A DNA stretch of 53,008 nt from Gammaproteobacteria bacterium bin55 (GTDB lineage Bacteria > Pseudomonadota > Gammaproteobacteria > Pseudomonadales > Azotimanducaceae): the NCBI GenBank assembly GCA_002238665.1, contig MPMU01000004.1, positions 1-53,008 on the forward strand, given 5' to 3'. The position numbers were made by a program, and so were the translations under genes. Position 1 is the stretch's first letter; each line of letters opens with the position of its first letter. Of this stretch, positions 43,447 to 53,008 are shown piece by piece. Below the pieces are notes generated by a model that had not been told where the DNA came from, did no database searches, and was given only the letters and a program-made list of their open reading frames with translations.

Positions 43447-45468
43447 TTATGCCTGGATAAGGAATTTCTTGAGTTCCTCAATTTCATCTCTCACATCCGC
43501 AGCTCGTTCGAATTCGAGTTCCCTTGCATGAGCCTTCATCTTATCTGTTAATTCAGCAATAAGTCGGGCAGCATCTCCTGCCGATTTCGGCAACCGATTG
43601 ACTCCTGGGCGTTCGGAATTTCGATTTCTCTGCCGATTCGATTTACCAGAACGAGCACCTTCAAGGATGTCAGCCACTTCCTTAACGACTGATTTTGGAG
43701 TGATTCCATTTGCTTCGTTATGTGCCAACTGTTTAGTACGCCTTCGATTCGTCTCATCGATGGCGCGTTGCATTGACCCAGTGACCACGTCGGCGTACAT
43801 GACGGCTTCGCCACGAATGTTGCGAGCCGTACGTCCAATAGTTTGAATGAGAGAACGATCTGATCGTAGAAAACCTTCCTTATCCGCATCGAGAATAGCA
43901 ACGAGCGAAACTTCAGGCATATCCAATCCTTCTCTCAGTAAGTTAATCCCAACAAGTACGTCGAATTCACCCATTCGAAGATCACGAATAATCTCCATTC
44001 GCTCCACAGTATCAATATCGGAATGGAGATAACGAACTCGGATCCCATGTTCATTCAGATATTCAGTCAGGTCTTCCGCCATTCGTTTCGTTAGAGTCGT
44101 CACCAAGACCCTCTCCTGCACCGCGACACGACCATGAATGGACTCGAGTAAATCATCGACTTGTCGAGTGGCTGGACGAATGCTCACTTTGGGATCTACC
44201 AAGCCAGTGGGTCGGACAACTTGCTCTACAATCTGTCCACCATGGTCTTGTTCATAGTTGCCGGGTGTAGCCGATACGAAAACCATTTGAGGTGCTAGTT
44301 CCTCCCACTCATCAAATCTGAGTGGTCGATTATCCAGCGCCGAAGGCAATCGAAATCCATACTGAACAAGATTTTCTTTTCTCGAACGATCTCCTTTATA
44401 CATGCCTCCCAGTTGCGGAACCGTGACGTGGGATTCGTCAATTATCAGGAATGCATCGTCAGGCAAATACTCGAATAAGGTAGGAGGCGGCTCACCAGGT
44501 TCTCTTCCGGAAAGATAGCGTGAATAGTTCTCGATGCCACTACAAAATCCAATCTCCGACATCATCTCAAGGTCGTATTTGGTTCTCTCGCTTATTCTCT
44601 GGGCTTCAAGTAACTTACCTTCGTCTTTGAAATATCGAACCCGTTCAGTCAGTTCTTCTTTGATCAAGGGGATCACACCCTTGAGTCTGTCTTCAGGAGT
44701 CACGTAGTGCGACGAAGGAAAAACTGTATATCGAGGTACTCGCGCCTCAACCACGCCCGTGAGAGGATCAAAAATAGAGATGTCCTCAATCTCATCGTCG
44801 AATAGCTCAAAGCGAACTGCAGTTCTTTCGTTCTCAGATGGATAGACGTCGATGATGTCTCCGCGTACTCTGTAGCTACCGCGCTCGAATACTACTTCAT
44901 TGCGAATATATTGCATCTCAGTGAGACGTCGAATGATTTCTCGTTGATCGATTCTGTCTCCTCGATCAACATGCAAAATCATGTTGAAGTACGACTTAGG
45001 GTCGCCTAGTCCATAAATGGACGATACTGAAGCGATAATGATGCAGTCTCTTCTCTGCAAGAGAGCTTTGGTTGCGGACAGCCGCATTTGCTCGATGTGA
45101 GCATTTATTTGCGCATCTTTCTCAATGTACGTATCGGTCTGAACCACATATGCTTCTGGTTGGTAGTAGTCGTAGTATGAGACGAAATACTCAACGGCGT
45201 TTTTTGGGAAAAACTCCTTGAACTCACCGTAAAGTTGTGCAGCAAGCGTCTTGTTTGGTGCCAGCACGATGGTTGGTCGATTGATTTTCTGGATGACATT
45301 TGCCATCGTGAACGTCTTACCGGAACCGGTCACCCCAAGGAGCACCTGATGAGGAAATCCCGAGTCTATACCTTCCTCTAATTGTTGGATAGCTACAGGT
45401 TGATCACCCGCGGGTTGGTAGTCAGCGACGAGCTCGAATGCTCTATCTTCGTACAGCGTAGCGCTCAA
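43447..45468 (-). CDS. uvrB: Excinuclease ABC subunit B
   Basis: A 673-residue nucleotide excision repair helicase. It loads with UvrA on damage and recruits UvrC. Walker A GVTGSGKT is at residues 45-52, the beta-hairpin [11 protein letters not shown] near 98-108, the [12 protein letters not shown] box near 340, and the C-terminal UVR motif ([20 protein letters not shown]) for UvrC contact. The length is typical. The start is TTG: an in-frame TAA lies two codons further up, and AAAGGA precedes it. I found no LexA-type CTGT-N8-ACAG box in the 90 bp upstream. Confidence 0.97.
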   Translation of the reverse strand: MSATLYEDRAFELVADYQPAGDQPVAIQQLEEGIDSGFPHQVLLGVTGSGKTFTMANVIQKINRPTIVLAPNKTLAAQLYGEFKEFFPKNAVEYFVSYYDYYQPEAYVVQTDTYIEKDAQINAHIEQMRLSATKALLQRRDCIIIASVSSIYGLGDPKSYFNMILHVDRGDRIDQREIIRRLTEMQYIRNEVVFERGSYRVRGDIIDVYPSENERTAVRFELFDDEIEDISIFDPLTGVVEARVPRYTVFPSSHYVTPEDRLKGVIPLIKEELTERVRYFKDEGKLLEAQRISERTKYDLEMMSEIGFCSGIENYSRYLSGREPGEPPPTLFEYLPDDAFLIIDESHVTVPQLGGMYKGDRSRKENLVQYGFRLPSALDNRPLRFDEWEELAPQMVFVSATPGNYEQDHGGQIVEQVVRPTGLVDPKVSIRPATRQVDDLLESIHGRVAVQERVLVTTLTKRMAEDLTEYLNEHGIRVRYLHSDIDTVERMEIIRDLRMGEFDVLVGINLLREGLDMPEVSLVAILDADKEGFLRSDRSLIQTIGRTARNIRGEAVMYADVVTGSMQRAIDETNRRRTKQLAHNEANGITPKSVVKEVADILEGARSGKSNRQRNRNSERPGVNRLPKSAGDAARLIAELTDKMKAHARELEFERAADVRDEIEELKKFLIQA

Positions 45469-45510
45469 AATCCTTTACTTTTGCTCTCTCGACCGTGCAA
45501 TAGTCTAGTG

Positions 45511-45529
45511 TGAAAAGAAGCACTTTTCA
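45511..45529. promoter_or_regulatory. Inverted repeat upstream of uvrB
   Basis: TGAAAAG and CTTTTCA (7-bp perfect arms, 5-nt centre) lie 43 bp before the uvrB start and about 105 bp after the cusA stop. No T-run follows on the minus strand, so it is either an imperfect terminator of the efflux operon or an operator/leader hairpin of uvrB. Confidence 0.45.
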
Positions 45530-45634
45530 TTGGCTTGCAAAGCTAATTTTTGTGAATGTAGGAGGCAGGTTTTAGCACGCATGAGTTCGCGTTTTGATGG
45601 CTAAGAATCCACCCAAGTCCAACGATTCCACTTA

Positions 45635-48600
45635 TCACGTTGAAGTTGACAGAGGAACAGCGGGCTCAAATCTACGCCCAACCAAGGTAAATCGTTTCCA
45701 CAGGAAATAGAGCGCGGGTGTGAGTACCAGTGTGAGAATCGTCGCACTAAGTAACCCGCCGATCATTGGAGTAGCAATTCGACGCATGACTTCAGATCCA
45801 GTGCCTTCGCTAAACATAATGGGTAACAACCCAACGATCACCGTCATGGTGGTCATGATAATCGGGCGGAGTCTACGCAAAGATCCTTCGATTACTGCGT
45901 TTTTCAATTCATCAATTGTTGGGGTTCGATTAACCTGACTAGCGGACTCTATGGCGCGAGACATGGCTATATTCAGATAAGTCAGCATAACCACACCTAA
46001 TTCAATGGCAACTCCTGCTAATGCAATAAATCCGACTCCCACTGCAACCGAAAGGTCGTAATCCAAAAAATAAAGAAAGGTGATGCCGCCAGCCAGTGCC
46101 AAAGGCAGTGGTACTACAATCAAGACGATTTCAGAGATTCGTCTGAAGTTCAAGTAAAGCAGTAGCAATACGATAGCAAGAGTCAGTGGACCCATGATTG
46201 CCAACCGTTGTTGAGCGCGTACTAAATATTCATACTGTCCGGACCAATGCAACGAATACCCAGCGGGCAGATCAATCTCAGATTGAACCAAATTTCGAGC
46301 CTCGGCGACATAGGACCCTAAATCTCTTCCACTGATGTCAACGAACATCCATCCATTGGGACGTGCGTTTTCACTCTTGATGATCGGTGGACCATCTGTA
46401 ATCTCGATATTTGCAACATCCATTAGTGCAATCCTTGCACCACTTGGCGTAATAATGGGCAACATCTTTAATTGCTCAAGTGAATCTCGAACGCGTTGTG
46501 GGTAGCGAATATTGATCGGATAACGATCTAGACCTTCAACGGATTGCGTGACGTTCATACCACCGACCGCAGTGCGAACTACATCCTGTACGTCATCAAT
46601 GTTTAAGCCGAATCGCGCTACCCTATCCCTGAGTACATCGACCTCTATATAACGACCTCCGGTCACACGCTCCGCGTAGACTGAAACCGTGCCTTCTACG
46701 TCCTCAAGTTTTTCTTCGATTGATTGGCCAATCTCTGCTATGACATTCAAATCCGGTCCTGCGATTTTGATCCCAACCGGAGTCTTTATGCCAGTCGCCA
46801 ACATATCGATACGTGTTTTGATAGGCATAACCCAGCTGTTATTCACCCCCGGAAAACTTACCTTATTGTTAAGTTCAGCTCGAATGGATTCAGTAGTGGA
46901 CTCTTCTCGCCATTGGTCTTTTGGCTTGAGTTGAATCATCGTCTCGATCATGGTCAAAGGCGCTGGATCGGTGGCTGTTTCAGCCCGTCCGATTTTCCCA
47001 AATACGTTGTGAACCTCAGGCACAGTACGAATCAGCTTATCTGTTTGCTGAAGCAATTCCCTTGCTTTATCGATAGATACACCCGGGTACGTCGAAGGCA
47101 TATACATCAAGTCACCTTCATCCAGAGAGGGCATGAATTCCGACCCTAATTTCGTAATTGGATACATCCCAACGGCTAAGACTACAAGACACAATACTGC
47201 CGAAATGGTCGGGTGTTTCACGACGGTTCGGATCACAGGTTCATAGACTTCTGTTAACGCTCGGTTCACCGGATTTCGAAGTTCAGATCTAATCTTGCCC
47301 CGTATGAAATATCCCATTAACACGGGAACTAATGTGATTGCCAGTGCTGCGGCCATAGCCATCGCATAGGTCTTGGTGTAGGCTAGTGGCGCGAACAAAC
47401 GACCCTCTTGTTGTTCCAGTGTGAATACCGGAAGAAAACTCAGCGTGATTATGAGTAGCGAGAAAAAGATGGGTGGTCCAACTTCCAGGACAGATCGCTC
47501 GACAATCTCCCATCGACGACTCTTGGCCTCCTCTGGTGAAAATCCTCCTGCTGCTTCGATCCGCTTGTGTGTGTTCTCCACCATCACGATCGCACCATCC
47601 ACCATTGCACCAACTGCAATCGCAATACCTCCTAAAGACATGATGTTGGCACTGATTCCTTGTAGTTTCATGACCACAAAGGCACCCAGAATTGCTACCG
47701 GAAGTGAACAGATGATGACTAAAGAAGATCGAAAATGAAACAGGAATAACGCACAGATCAACCCAACTACCAGGAACTCCTCTACAAGCGTTAACTGGAG
47801 ATTGTTGACCGCTCGTTGAATGAGTTTGGAACGGTCGTAAGTGGTAACGATTTCTACCCCGTCAGGTAGACCCAGTTTCAATTCCTCGAGCCTTTCCTTG
47901 ACAGCCTGAATAGTGGTCAGTGCGTTCTCTCCGGCACGCATCACAACAATGCCACCGACTACTTCACCCTCGCCGTCTAGTTCTGCAATTCCCCTCCGCA
48001 TTTGCGGACCCAGACGAATCTCGGCAACGTCCGCTAGCTGTAGCGGTGTACCTTGATCGTTGATTCCGAGAGGTATTTGCTCCAAGTGTTCGAGCGACTG
48101 GATATAGCCAGTAGAACGCACCATATACTCGGCTTCGGCCATCTCAACAACCGAGCCACCTGACTCCCTGTTGTTCGCTAGGATGGCTTGCTTGACCATT
48201 CCTACGGTAAGTCCAAAGGCATGTAATCGATCAGGATCGACGACAACCTGATACTGTTTGACCATGCCACCGACGGTAGCAACCTCCGCGACACCTTTGA
48301 CGGTCTGTAATTCGTACTTAAGAAACCAATCCTGTATGCTCCTGAGTTGCGCCAGATCCTGTTTTCCGGACCGGTCTACCAGAGCGTATTCATAGACCCA
48401 CCCTACGCCAGTCGCGTCCGGACCTAGCGCGGACGTGGACTCTGGCGGTAGACTCGAGGTGACCTGATTGAGATACTCAAGTACACGTGATCTTGCCCAG
48501 TAAATATCCGTCCCGTCCTCAAACAGGACATACACATATGAGTCACCAAAGAACGAATAACCTCGAACCGCGGTGGTATTTGGAACCGCAAGCATCGCCG

Positions 48601-48811
48601 TGGTAATCGGATAGGTTACCTGGTCCTCCACCACCCGAGGAGCTTGTCCTGGATAAGTGGTTTTGACAATGACCTGCACATCCGACAAATCCGGAATTGC
48701 ATCCACTGGAGTCCGGAGAACACTGAACACTCCCCAAATGACTAGGAACCCTGTTGCTATCAGTACAAGATTTCGATGTTCAATCGACCAGCGAATAATG
48801 AATGGGATCAT
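45635..48811 (-). CDS. cusA: Heavy-metal efflux RND pump (CusA/CzcA family)
   Basis: A 1058-residue, 12-helix inner-membrane pump driven by protons. Recognisable parts are SDVQVIVKTTYPGQAP, PNTTAVRGYSFFGDSYVYVLFEDGTD, the charged helix AIAVGAMVDGAIVMVENTHKR with the conserved Asp, EGDLMYMPSTYPGVS with methionines, and RIDMLATGIKTPVGIKIAGPD. The last two favour the Cu(I)/Ag(I) CusA branch over the Zn/Co/Cd CzcA branch. It works with the adaptor and outer-membrane genes directly upstream, exporting metal out of the cell. It is separated from the adaptor gene by 35 bp. Confidence 0.9.
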   Translation of the reverse strand: MIPFIIRWSIEHRNLVLIATGFLVIWGVFSVLRTPVDAIPDLSDVQVIVKTTYPGQAPRVVEDQVTYPITTAMLAVPNTTAVRGYSFFGDSYVYVLFEDGTDIYWARSRVLEYLNQVTSSLPPESTSALGPDATGVGWVYEYALVDRSGKQDLAQLRSIQDWFLKYELQTVKGVAEVATVGGMVKQYQVVVDPDRLHAFGLTVGMVKQAILANNRESGGSVVEMAEAEYMVRSTGYIQSLEHLEQIPLGINDQGTPLQLADVAEIRLGPQMRRGIAELDGEGEVVGGIVVMRAGENALTTIQAVKERLEELKLGLPDGVEIVTTYDRSKLIQRAVNNLQLTLVEEFLVVGLICALFLFHFRSSLVIICSLPVAILGAFVVMKLQGISANIMSLGGIAIAVGAMVDGAIVMVENTHKRIEAAGGFSPEEAKSRRWEIVERSVLEVGPPIFFSLLIITLSFLPVFTLEQQEGRLFAPLAYTKTYAMAMAAALAITLVPVLMGYFIRGKIRSELRNPVNRALTEVYEPVIRTVVKHPTISAVLCLVVLAVGMYPITKLGSEFMPSLDEGDLMYMPSTYPGVSIDKARELLQQTDKLIRTVPEVHNVFGKIGRAETATDPAPLTMIETMIQLKPKDQWREESTTESIRAELNNKVSFPGVNNSWVMPIKTRIDMLATGIKTPVGIKIAGPDLNVIAEIGQSIEEKLEDVEGTVSVYAERVTGGRYIEVDVLRDRVARFGLNIDDVQDVVRTAVGGMNVTQSVEGLDRYPINIRYPQRVRDSLEQLKMLPIITPSGARIALMDVANIEITDGPPIIKSENARPNGWMFVDISGRDLGSYVAEARNLVQSEIDLPAGYSLHWSGQYEYLVRAQQRLAIMGPLTLAIVLLLLYLNFRRISEIVLIVVPLPLALAGGITFLYFLDYDLSVAVGVGFIALAGVAIELGVVMLTYLNIAMSRAIESASQVNRTPTIDELKNAVIEGSLRRLRPIIMTTMTVIVGLLPIMFSEGTGSEVMRRIATPMIGGLLSATILTLVLTPALYFLWKRFTLVGRRFEPAVPLSTST

Positions 48812-48846
48812 GAGGTTAGAGACTCAGTGAAAGTAGGTGGATTCCG

Positions 48847-50304
48847 CTAATTAACCTTTGGATTGATAGCGACCACTTGATACTTACCTGTGTCCATCTT
48901 TTCAATATCAAGCAAAACCTCGGTTCCGCTCTCAAGACCTTCAAATAGTCCAGTGTCGCGCACCCTTAGGTTCATAGTCATCGAACGCCAACCCCATTTA
49001 GGAATTGGACCGTGCTTTACTCGAATAGTGGAGTCATCTTCATTGAGCCTGCGGATGATCGCGTCTACTTGTGCGACATTGCTTTCCTCATTCTTTGCAC
49101 TCTCAAATCGTGCCAGTGCTTCTTCAATGTTCGATTCTGAATCTATTAAGAACTGCCCCGAAATAACCACGCGTTGGCCTACCTCAAGACCCCTAGTGAC
49201 TTCAATTCTTGTCTCCGTTTCCATTCCAGTCGCAACAGGTACCGAACGGAACTTGCCGTCTCCCAATTCAAGCACGACACGATCAGCCAATCCACCTCTG
49301 ATCAATGCATTTTTTGGAATGTGAATGACTTCCTCTTCCCCTCTCACGGATATGAACACATTTGCGAACATATTTGGACGAAGAACCTCACCACCACTGT
49401 TAAAGGAAACACGAACCTTCAGGCTCCGAGTCTTTGCGTCAAGTTCTGGATAGATGTATTCAACCTCACCGTTCCACTTTTTGCCTGGCATGGAGTCCAA
49501 CTCGAACTGCACAACCTGTCCTAACTCAACTAGTCCAGATTGCCTCTCAAGAACCTCGGCAACGATCCATACGCGATCTAATTCCGCAATGGATAACGCA
49601 TGCTTAGAAGGGGTTACAAACTCGCCTTCTCTAACACCAAGCATGCCGATCACCCCATCCGACCGAGCAAAAATCCGGATACGTTGGTTAACCGACTCGG
49701 TTTCGTCAAGAGTGGCAACCTCAGCCGCGGTCATACCTAGTGCAGATAGTCGATCAGCTGAAGCTTCCTTGAGCGTCAAATTCCGTTGCTCTTTTGCCAT
49801 CAGATATTCTTGCTGAGCATTGACTAAGGTAGGCGAATAGAGTTCGAAAAGGACCTGGCCTTCTTCAATCGGATCACCTTCAGATTTCACAAACAGTTTG
49901 TCTATCCATCCATCTACTCTTGTGTGAATGTGGTGAAGTGCATTTTCGTCGTACTCCACGTAACCTACTGTTCGTATGGTGCGATTCAACACGCCCTTTT
50001 GTACTGTTTCTGAGCGTACACCTAGATTTTGGACCACCGTTGGATCAATCGAAACCAAGTCCTCTTCGGTGGGACCTTCCCCCGCATAGACGGGCACCAA
50101 ATCCATACCCATCGGTGACTTGCCTGGTTTGTCTCTACGAAAATTTGGATCCATGGGTGCGACCCAATACAGTATTTCTTTTGCGCCAGATCCGGTACTG
50201 CCTTCTTCAGAATCTGTGTCCGAAAACGGCACAAACTCAGCTATTGCAAACCCAATCGCACCACTGACAATCACTATGAAGAAAATCGAAAGTGTGCGTT
50301 TCAT
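48847..50304 (-). CDS. cusB: Efflux RND adaptor CusB with a C-terminal CusF-like domain
   Basis: A 485-residue periplasmic adaptor. The N-terminal anchor/signal is followed by a metal-binding-like stretch, APMDPNFRRDKPGKSPMGMDLVPVY. Then come the barrel-sandwich/coiled-coil parts (VDGWIDKLFVKSEGDPIEEGQVLFELYSP) and the beta-barrel. The last 75 residues (about 410-485) resemble CusF, the Cu/Ag chaperone: VKHGPIPKWGWRSMTMNLRV retains the His, Trp and two Met residues. This supports copper/silver as substrate. I chose ATG at 50304, which follows the upstream stop by 2 bp, over a longer frame that would overlap it. Confidence 0.88.
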   Translation of the reverse strand: MKRTLSIFFIVIVSGAIGFAIAEFVPFSDTDSEEGSTGSGAKEILYWVAPMDPNFRRDKPGKSPMGMDLVPVYAGEGPTEEDLVSIDPTVVQNLGVRSETVQKGVLNRTIRTVGYVEYDENALHHIHTRVDGWIDKLFVKSEGDPIEEGQVLFELYSPTLVNAQQEYLMAKEQRNLTLKEASADRLSALGMTAAEVATLDETESVNQRIRIFARSDGVIGMLGVREGEFVTPSKHALSIAELDRVWIVAEVLERQSGLVELGQVVQFELDSMPGKKWNGEVEYIYPELDAKTRSLKVRVSFNSGGEVLRPNMFANVFISVRGEEEVIHIPKNALIRGGLADRVVLELGDGKFRSVPVATGMETETRIEVTRGLEVGQRVVISGQFLIDSESNIEEALARFESAKNEESNVAQVDAIIRRLNEDDSTIRVKHGPIPKWGWRSMTMNLRVRDTGLFEGLESGTEVLLDIEKMDTGKYQVVAINPKVN

Positions 50305-50306
50305 TC

Positions 50307-51653
50307 TTAGTGTCCCGTTAAGTAATCTAACTGAGCCCACGCAGCCAGTCGCTGGACGTGAAGTTTTTCGTAGGCGATTACAGTGTCAATCTGCAATACG
50401 AAGCCTTGAACTACCTCGGTAAAGGTACCTGATTCGCTCCGATAGGCTTGTAAGGACGCTTGTGCTAGGTTATTGGATTGAGGAACGATTGAGTCTTGAT
50501 AAGTTTGTAGTCTTGAGACTAAAGATTGCCAATCTGATATGGCATTATCCAGCTCGGCCTTCAATTTAGTCAGCTGCTGTTGTTTTTTTTGTTCACGCGC
50601 GCTCTTCATGGCTATAGCGGCTTTGAGTGCAGAATCTTGTTTTGATCTTCCAAACAAAGGTCTTGACATCGTGACCATCGCGCTTGCAAAATCTGGTCTC
50701 GACGAACCGTTCAATCCTGTACCATCCCGCTTGCCATAACTCACGTCGATAGACCACACTGCGTTATATGTACTTTTCACTTGGTTAATGACCTGCTCGT
50801 CACTTTCCTTTTGTGCATCTACCATTCTGACACTTGGATGAGAAATTAGTTGTGATTGAAGCTGTGCTTCATCGAGAGTGAATTGCCAATCCGGTAATCT
50901 CGTGCCTTCGTTGTCCTCTAGATTGTCACCTAAGAGCTCCTCGACTCTAGTCTTTGCGTCCACGACTCGTTGCTCACGTTGCAAAATTTGATCATCTAGG
51001 CGACTTACTTCGAGTTCTGCTCGAATCACATCCTGCTGTTGGTGACTTCCTACTGAATATAGGTGTCGAGTGATACCAACCAGATCTTCAAAGAAGGAAC
51101 GATTACTCCGCACTAGATTCAATGCGCGTGTTTCAAAAATCCAGTCCAACCATGCGTGACGCAAGTCTCTCACCAAGATTGATTCACGCAACTGAACTTC
51201 AATGAGAGTCATTTCTTCGAGTGCTCTAGCTTCCGCCTCTAAAGCAATTCGCATCCCTTTCTGAGGAATCTGCTGTCGTACTCCGACGATGAATTGTGTC
51301 ATTGGTTCTGAAGTAAATCCTCCGCCTTGTACAGGAAAGTTCGCTAATCCGCCTCTAATTTGCGGATCTGGGAGGTAGGACGCACCCTCTGCGATAGCAC
51401 CATAACGTTCAGCAAGTAGGTGTAATCTGGCAAGGTCTGGATCGTTCTTGATCGCAACTTGCTCGAGCTGGGAAAGGGTTGGAGAAGCCTCCGTGGCGAA
51501 GGTGAGTGAGGCTACGTGCATGCACCCCAACAACATAACTCCTATTCTCACGAGTGATTTGCTTCGAATCCGCCACCAATTGAATATCGTTGTAGCTGAG
51601 AGAAATCGACGCCGGAAACCAGCAGTTGTCCAATTTCTAATCACTTGAGTCAA
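50307..51653 (-). CDS. TolC-family outer-membrane efflux protein (CusC-like)
   Basis: A 448-residue outer-membrane channel subunit. A hydrophobic signal (about residues 34-53, VRIGVMLLGCMHVASLTFA) is followed by the alpha-barrel repeats of the TolC family (PTLSQLEQVAIKNDPDL, VGVRQQIPQKGMR, QDVIRAELEVSRLDDQILQREQRV, FTEVVQGFVLQIDTVIAYEK). It completes the tripartite metal pump. The start is uncertain: TTG at 51653, GTG at 51644, or a later start nearer the signal peptide such as GTG at 51551. First gene of the operon. Confidence 0.85.
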   Translation of the reverse strand: MTQVIRNWTTAGFRRRFLSATTIFNWWRIRSKSLVRIGVMLLGCMHVASLTFATEASPTLSQLEQVAIKNDPDLARLHLLAERYGAIAEGASYLPDPQIRGGLANFPVQGGGFTSEPMTQFIVGVRQQIPQKGMRIALEAEARALEEMTLIEVQLRESILVRDLRHAWLDWIFETRALNLVRSNRSFFEDLVGITRHLYSVGSHQQQDVIRAELEVSRLDDQILQREQRVVDAKTRVEELLGDNLEDNEGTRLPDWQFTLDEAQLQSQLISHPSVRMVDAQKESDEQVINQVKSTYNAVWSIDVSYGKRDGTGLNGSSRPDFASAMVTMSRPLFGRSKQDSALKAAIAMKSAREQKKQQQLTKLKAELDNAISDWQSLVSRLQTYQDSIVPQSNNLAQASLQAYRSESGTFTEVVQGFVLQIDTVIAYEKLHVQRLAAWAQLDYLTGH

Positions 51654-52360
51654 GCTACCATTCTTGGGTAATCAGGATTTGAGAAATTACGTCTGGTTGA
51701 TAGACTGCCATTTTCGTCAATGGATTCGGTTTGATTTCCTCTCGTGCAGTTCACGTTCACAGAACCTTACTAGGTTGGGTCAAATTGAATGTTAGGTGAA
51801 GATTCGTCGCAATCACCTAGCTACACCTTATTAAAAATATGCTATGTAGTGATTTACTCGATTTTCTAGGTTCGTACTGCAAGCACAACTGGACATACAC
51901 TCCAATCTATCAACTTACTAAGACGCGAGATAGGTGTTTCAGGTTGCATGGCCACACCCCTAGTTCGATAGGCAGAGGGTACATTTGACTTTTAGGAATT
52001 CCAAGTGCACCTTCAACGACCTTCAAGGAAATTTGACGAATGTTTCACTTCTATTCCTAGGTAACTTCGACAGGATTTTCACCGAATGAATACATCTTCT
52101 ACACAGCTCCGTGTACAAGCGGATCAGGGTCGCCTTTTAACTTTGGATCATTGAATTCTGACGTTGGTAAAGACCGAGCTGGTTCAGACCATCTCTTCGA
52201 TCCTTTCACGGTTCCCCAATCTACATCCTACGTCCTCCCTCCCAAGGCGAGAATCCGTGGCTTTGACATCTTGTTTGTCGCTGAGTTTTCATTTTGAATG
52301 TCGTTTTACAAGGGCGACCTAATTCCTAAAAAGTGAAAGCACCTCAAAGACCTAACCACT
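51654..52360. other. 707-bp noncoding region upstream of the metal efflux operon
   Basis: No convincing gene. Two inverted repeats stand where an operon regulator could bind: AACCT and AGGTT (4-nt centre) at 51763-51776, and TAGGTGA and TCACCTA (13-nt centre) at 51793-51819, about 110-165 bp upstream of the first gene. Neither matches the CueR/CusR sites I know. From 51830 to 52360 I see nothing definable. Confidence 0.4.
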
Positions 52361-52513
52361 GTGGAACTCCGTGCTACCACCTACCAACCAAGCAAGGCTG
52401 AGTTAGAGAAAGAGTTTCATCTAGATATCCCTGACGATACGGTCAAAGAGGAAATGGAGAACTTTGCTAAGGCTAGCTTACGACCTGTAAATATAGTCCA
52501 CAAGGATAAGTAA
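52361..52513 (+). CDS. Small conserved-looking protein of unknown function
   Basis: A 50-residue, charged frame from GTG. It contains TYQPSKAELEKEFHLDIPDD followed by a basic end. The pattern Tyr-x-Pro-Ser/Thr-Lys-x-Glu recalls small bacterial proteins of unknown role, some near toxin genes; this is memory of a pattern, not a search result. No good ribosome site is seen, so it may be a remnant. Confidence 0.35.
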   Translation: MELRATTYQPSKAELEKEFHLDIPDDTVKEEMENFAKASLRPVNIVHKDK

Positions 52514-52597
52514 ATCTGATTCACTATGATTCGTGTGTGACCGGAGAGGATTCGGTTTTGGTTATGAGATATATAATTCCTTATTTGAGGGCTGGAA

Positions 52598-52882
52598 ATG
52601 CAAACGCACATAACAGAATACACGAGAAATCTCATCGACATCCATAACAGTAGGGCGGAGGAAGAATTGGTCAACTTAGAACTATTTTTTCAAGCTCATG
52701 CGTCAAACTTAGACGAGGAAGAGATGCGACTCTTGCAGGATATACGAGGCAGCTATAGCGTCATTCAATCATTGTGTAGGTATTTTGAGGAAACTTACCA
52801 ACTTCCAGCGGAGAAGAGACATGACGAGGAAATTTTTGGAAAGGAGTTTGTCGCAGAGCGGGAAGCAGAGCAAACTAAATAG
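52598..52882 (+). CDS. Small hypothetical helical protein
   Basis: A 94-residue acidic protein, apparently all helical (EEELVNLELFFQAHASNLDEEEMRLLQDIRGSYSVIQSLCRYFEETY) with a charged tail. ATG start with GAGGGCTGGA upstream. It has no signal peptide or membrane helix, and I recognise no family. It lies 84 bp after the 50-residue frame on the same strand and might be its partner, for example as a two-gene module; this is inference only. Confidence 0.5.
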   Translation: MQTHITEYTRNLIDIHNSRAEEELVNLELFFQAHASNLDEEEMRLLQDIRGSYSVIQSLCRYFEETYQLPAEKRHDEEIFGKEFVAEREAEQTK

Positions 52883-52911
52883 GGTGTACGACAAATCTTG
52901 TTGAATATTCA

Positions 52912-53008
52912 CTACGTAGGGATAGCGCTATTCACTGGATTCGTAGCGATTGTCCGCAGTTCGCGCGCAACCGCCTTCCTAACGCGATCGAAACAGCCGT
53001 CCAATTGC
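52912..53008 (-). CDS. Possible C-terminal end of a minus-strand gene, cut by window edge
   Basis: An open frame entering from the right edge and ending at TAG. The last residues read FDRVRKAVARELRTIATNP and a short tail, a plausible amphipathic end. Too short to assign; it could be chance. Confidence 0.25.
   Translation of the reverse strand, partial: QLDGCFDRVRKAVARELRTIATNPVNSAIPT

Noticed and set aside
45469-45560. SOS (LexA) box upstream of uvrB
   Set aside because: No CTGT-N8-ACAG match was found on either strand.

Overview
The window looks like chromosomal DNA of a gammaproteobacterium of moderate GC content, probably marine and heterotrophic (inference). The best evidence is the minus-strand run infC-rpmI-rplT-pheS-pheT-ihfA-merR, in which infC has an AUU start codon. 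Supporting evidence comes from uvrB, a DUF1285 gene and two gammaproteobacterial-type tRNAs. I saw no rRNA, CRISPR array, prophage or intact insertion sequence.

Layout. 1-4.8 kb (minus): an Na+:alanine symporter, a murF outside any cell-division cluster, a moaA interrupted by one in-frame stop, and the start of a DUF1285 gene. 5-6.3 kb (plus): a DUF418 membrane protein. 6.4-11.4 kb (minus): a single-chain biotin-dependent acyl-CoA carboxylase and glutathione reductase, with a terminator between them. 11.4-13.5 kb (plus): a probable type II restriction-modification pair, preceded by a 25-bp inverted repeat. 13.9-17 kb (plus): two overlapping atypical crotonases and a phytanoyl-CoA-dioxygenase/HEAT fusion, facing two DsbA-fold isomerase-like genes. 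18.4-19.1 kb: a Phd/VapC-type toxin-antitoxin pair with a clear palindromic operator. 19.4-23.5 kb: two short-chain dehydrogenases flanking a Baeyer-Villiger monooxygenase of the long 4-hydroxyacetophenone monooxygenase type, plus tRNA-Pro(GGG). 23.6-29.1 kb: the translation block. 29.2-34.1 kb: a VOC protein, then a four-gene polyamine/opine-type ABC importer. 34.1-41 kb: an ORF-poor stretch, a small anchored protein and an 1822-residue secreted metalloprotease with calcium-binding and FG-GAP repeats. 41-43.4 kb: a 0.9-kb ORF-poor stretch, tRNA-Val(GAC), a third DsbA-fold isomerase-like gene and an exported intradiol dioxygenase. 43.4-51.7 kb (minus): uvrB and a Cu/Ag-type RND efflux operon. 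The right end is mostly noncoding with two or three small ORFs.

Taken together, the accessory genes suggest oxidation of lipid-like or aromatic ketone substrates (monooxygenase, dehydrogenases, crotonases, dioxygenases, acyl-CoA carboxylase, isomerase-like proteins). Stress and defence functions accompany them (RM, toxin-antitoxin, copper efflux, glutathione reductase). That metabolic link is inference from gene content. The observations most worth following are the moaA stop codon, the crotonase pair lacking both catalytic glutamates beside a PhyH-HEAT fusion, the restriction-modification locus with its inverted repeat, and the giant metalloprotease with its anchored neighbour.
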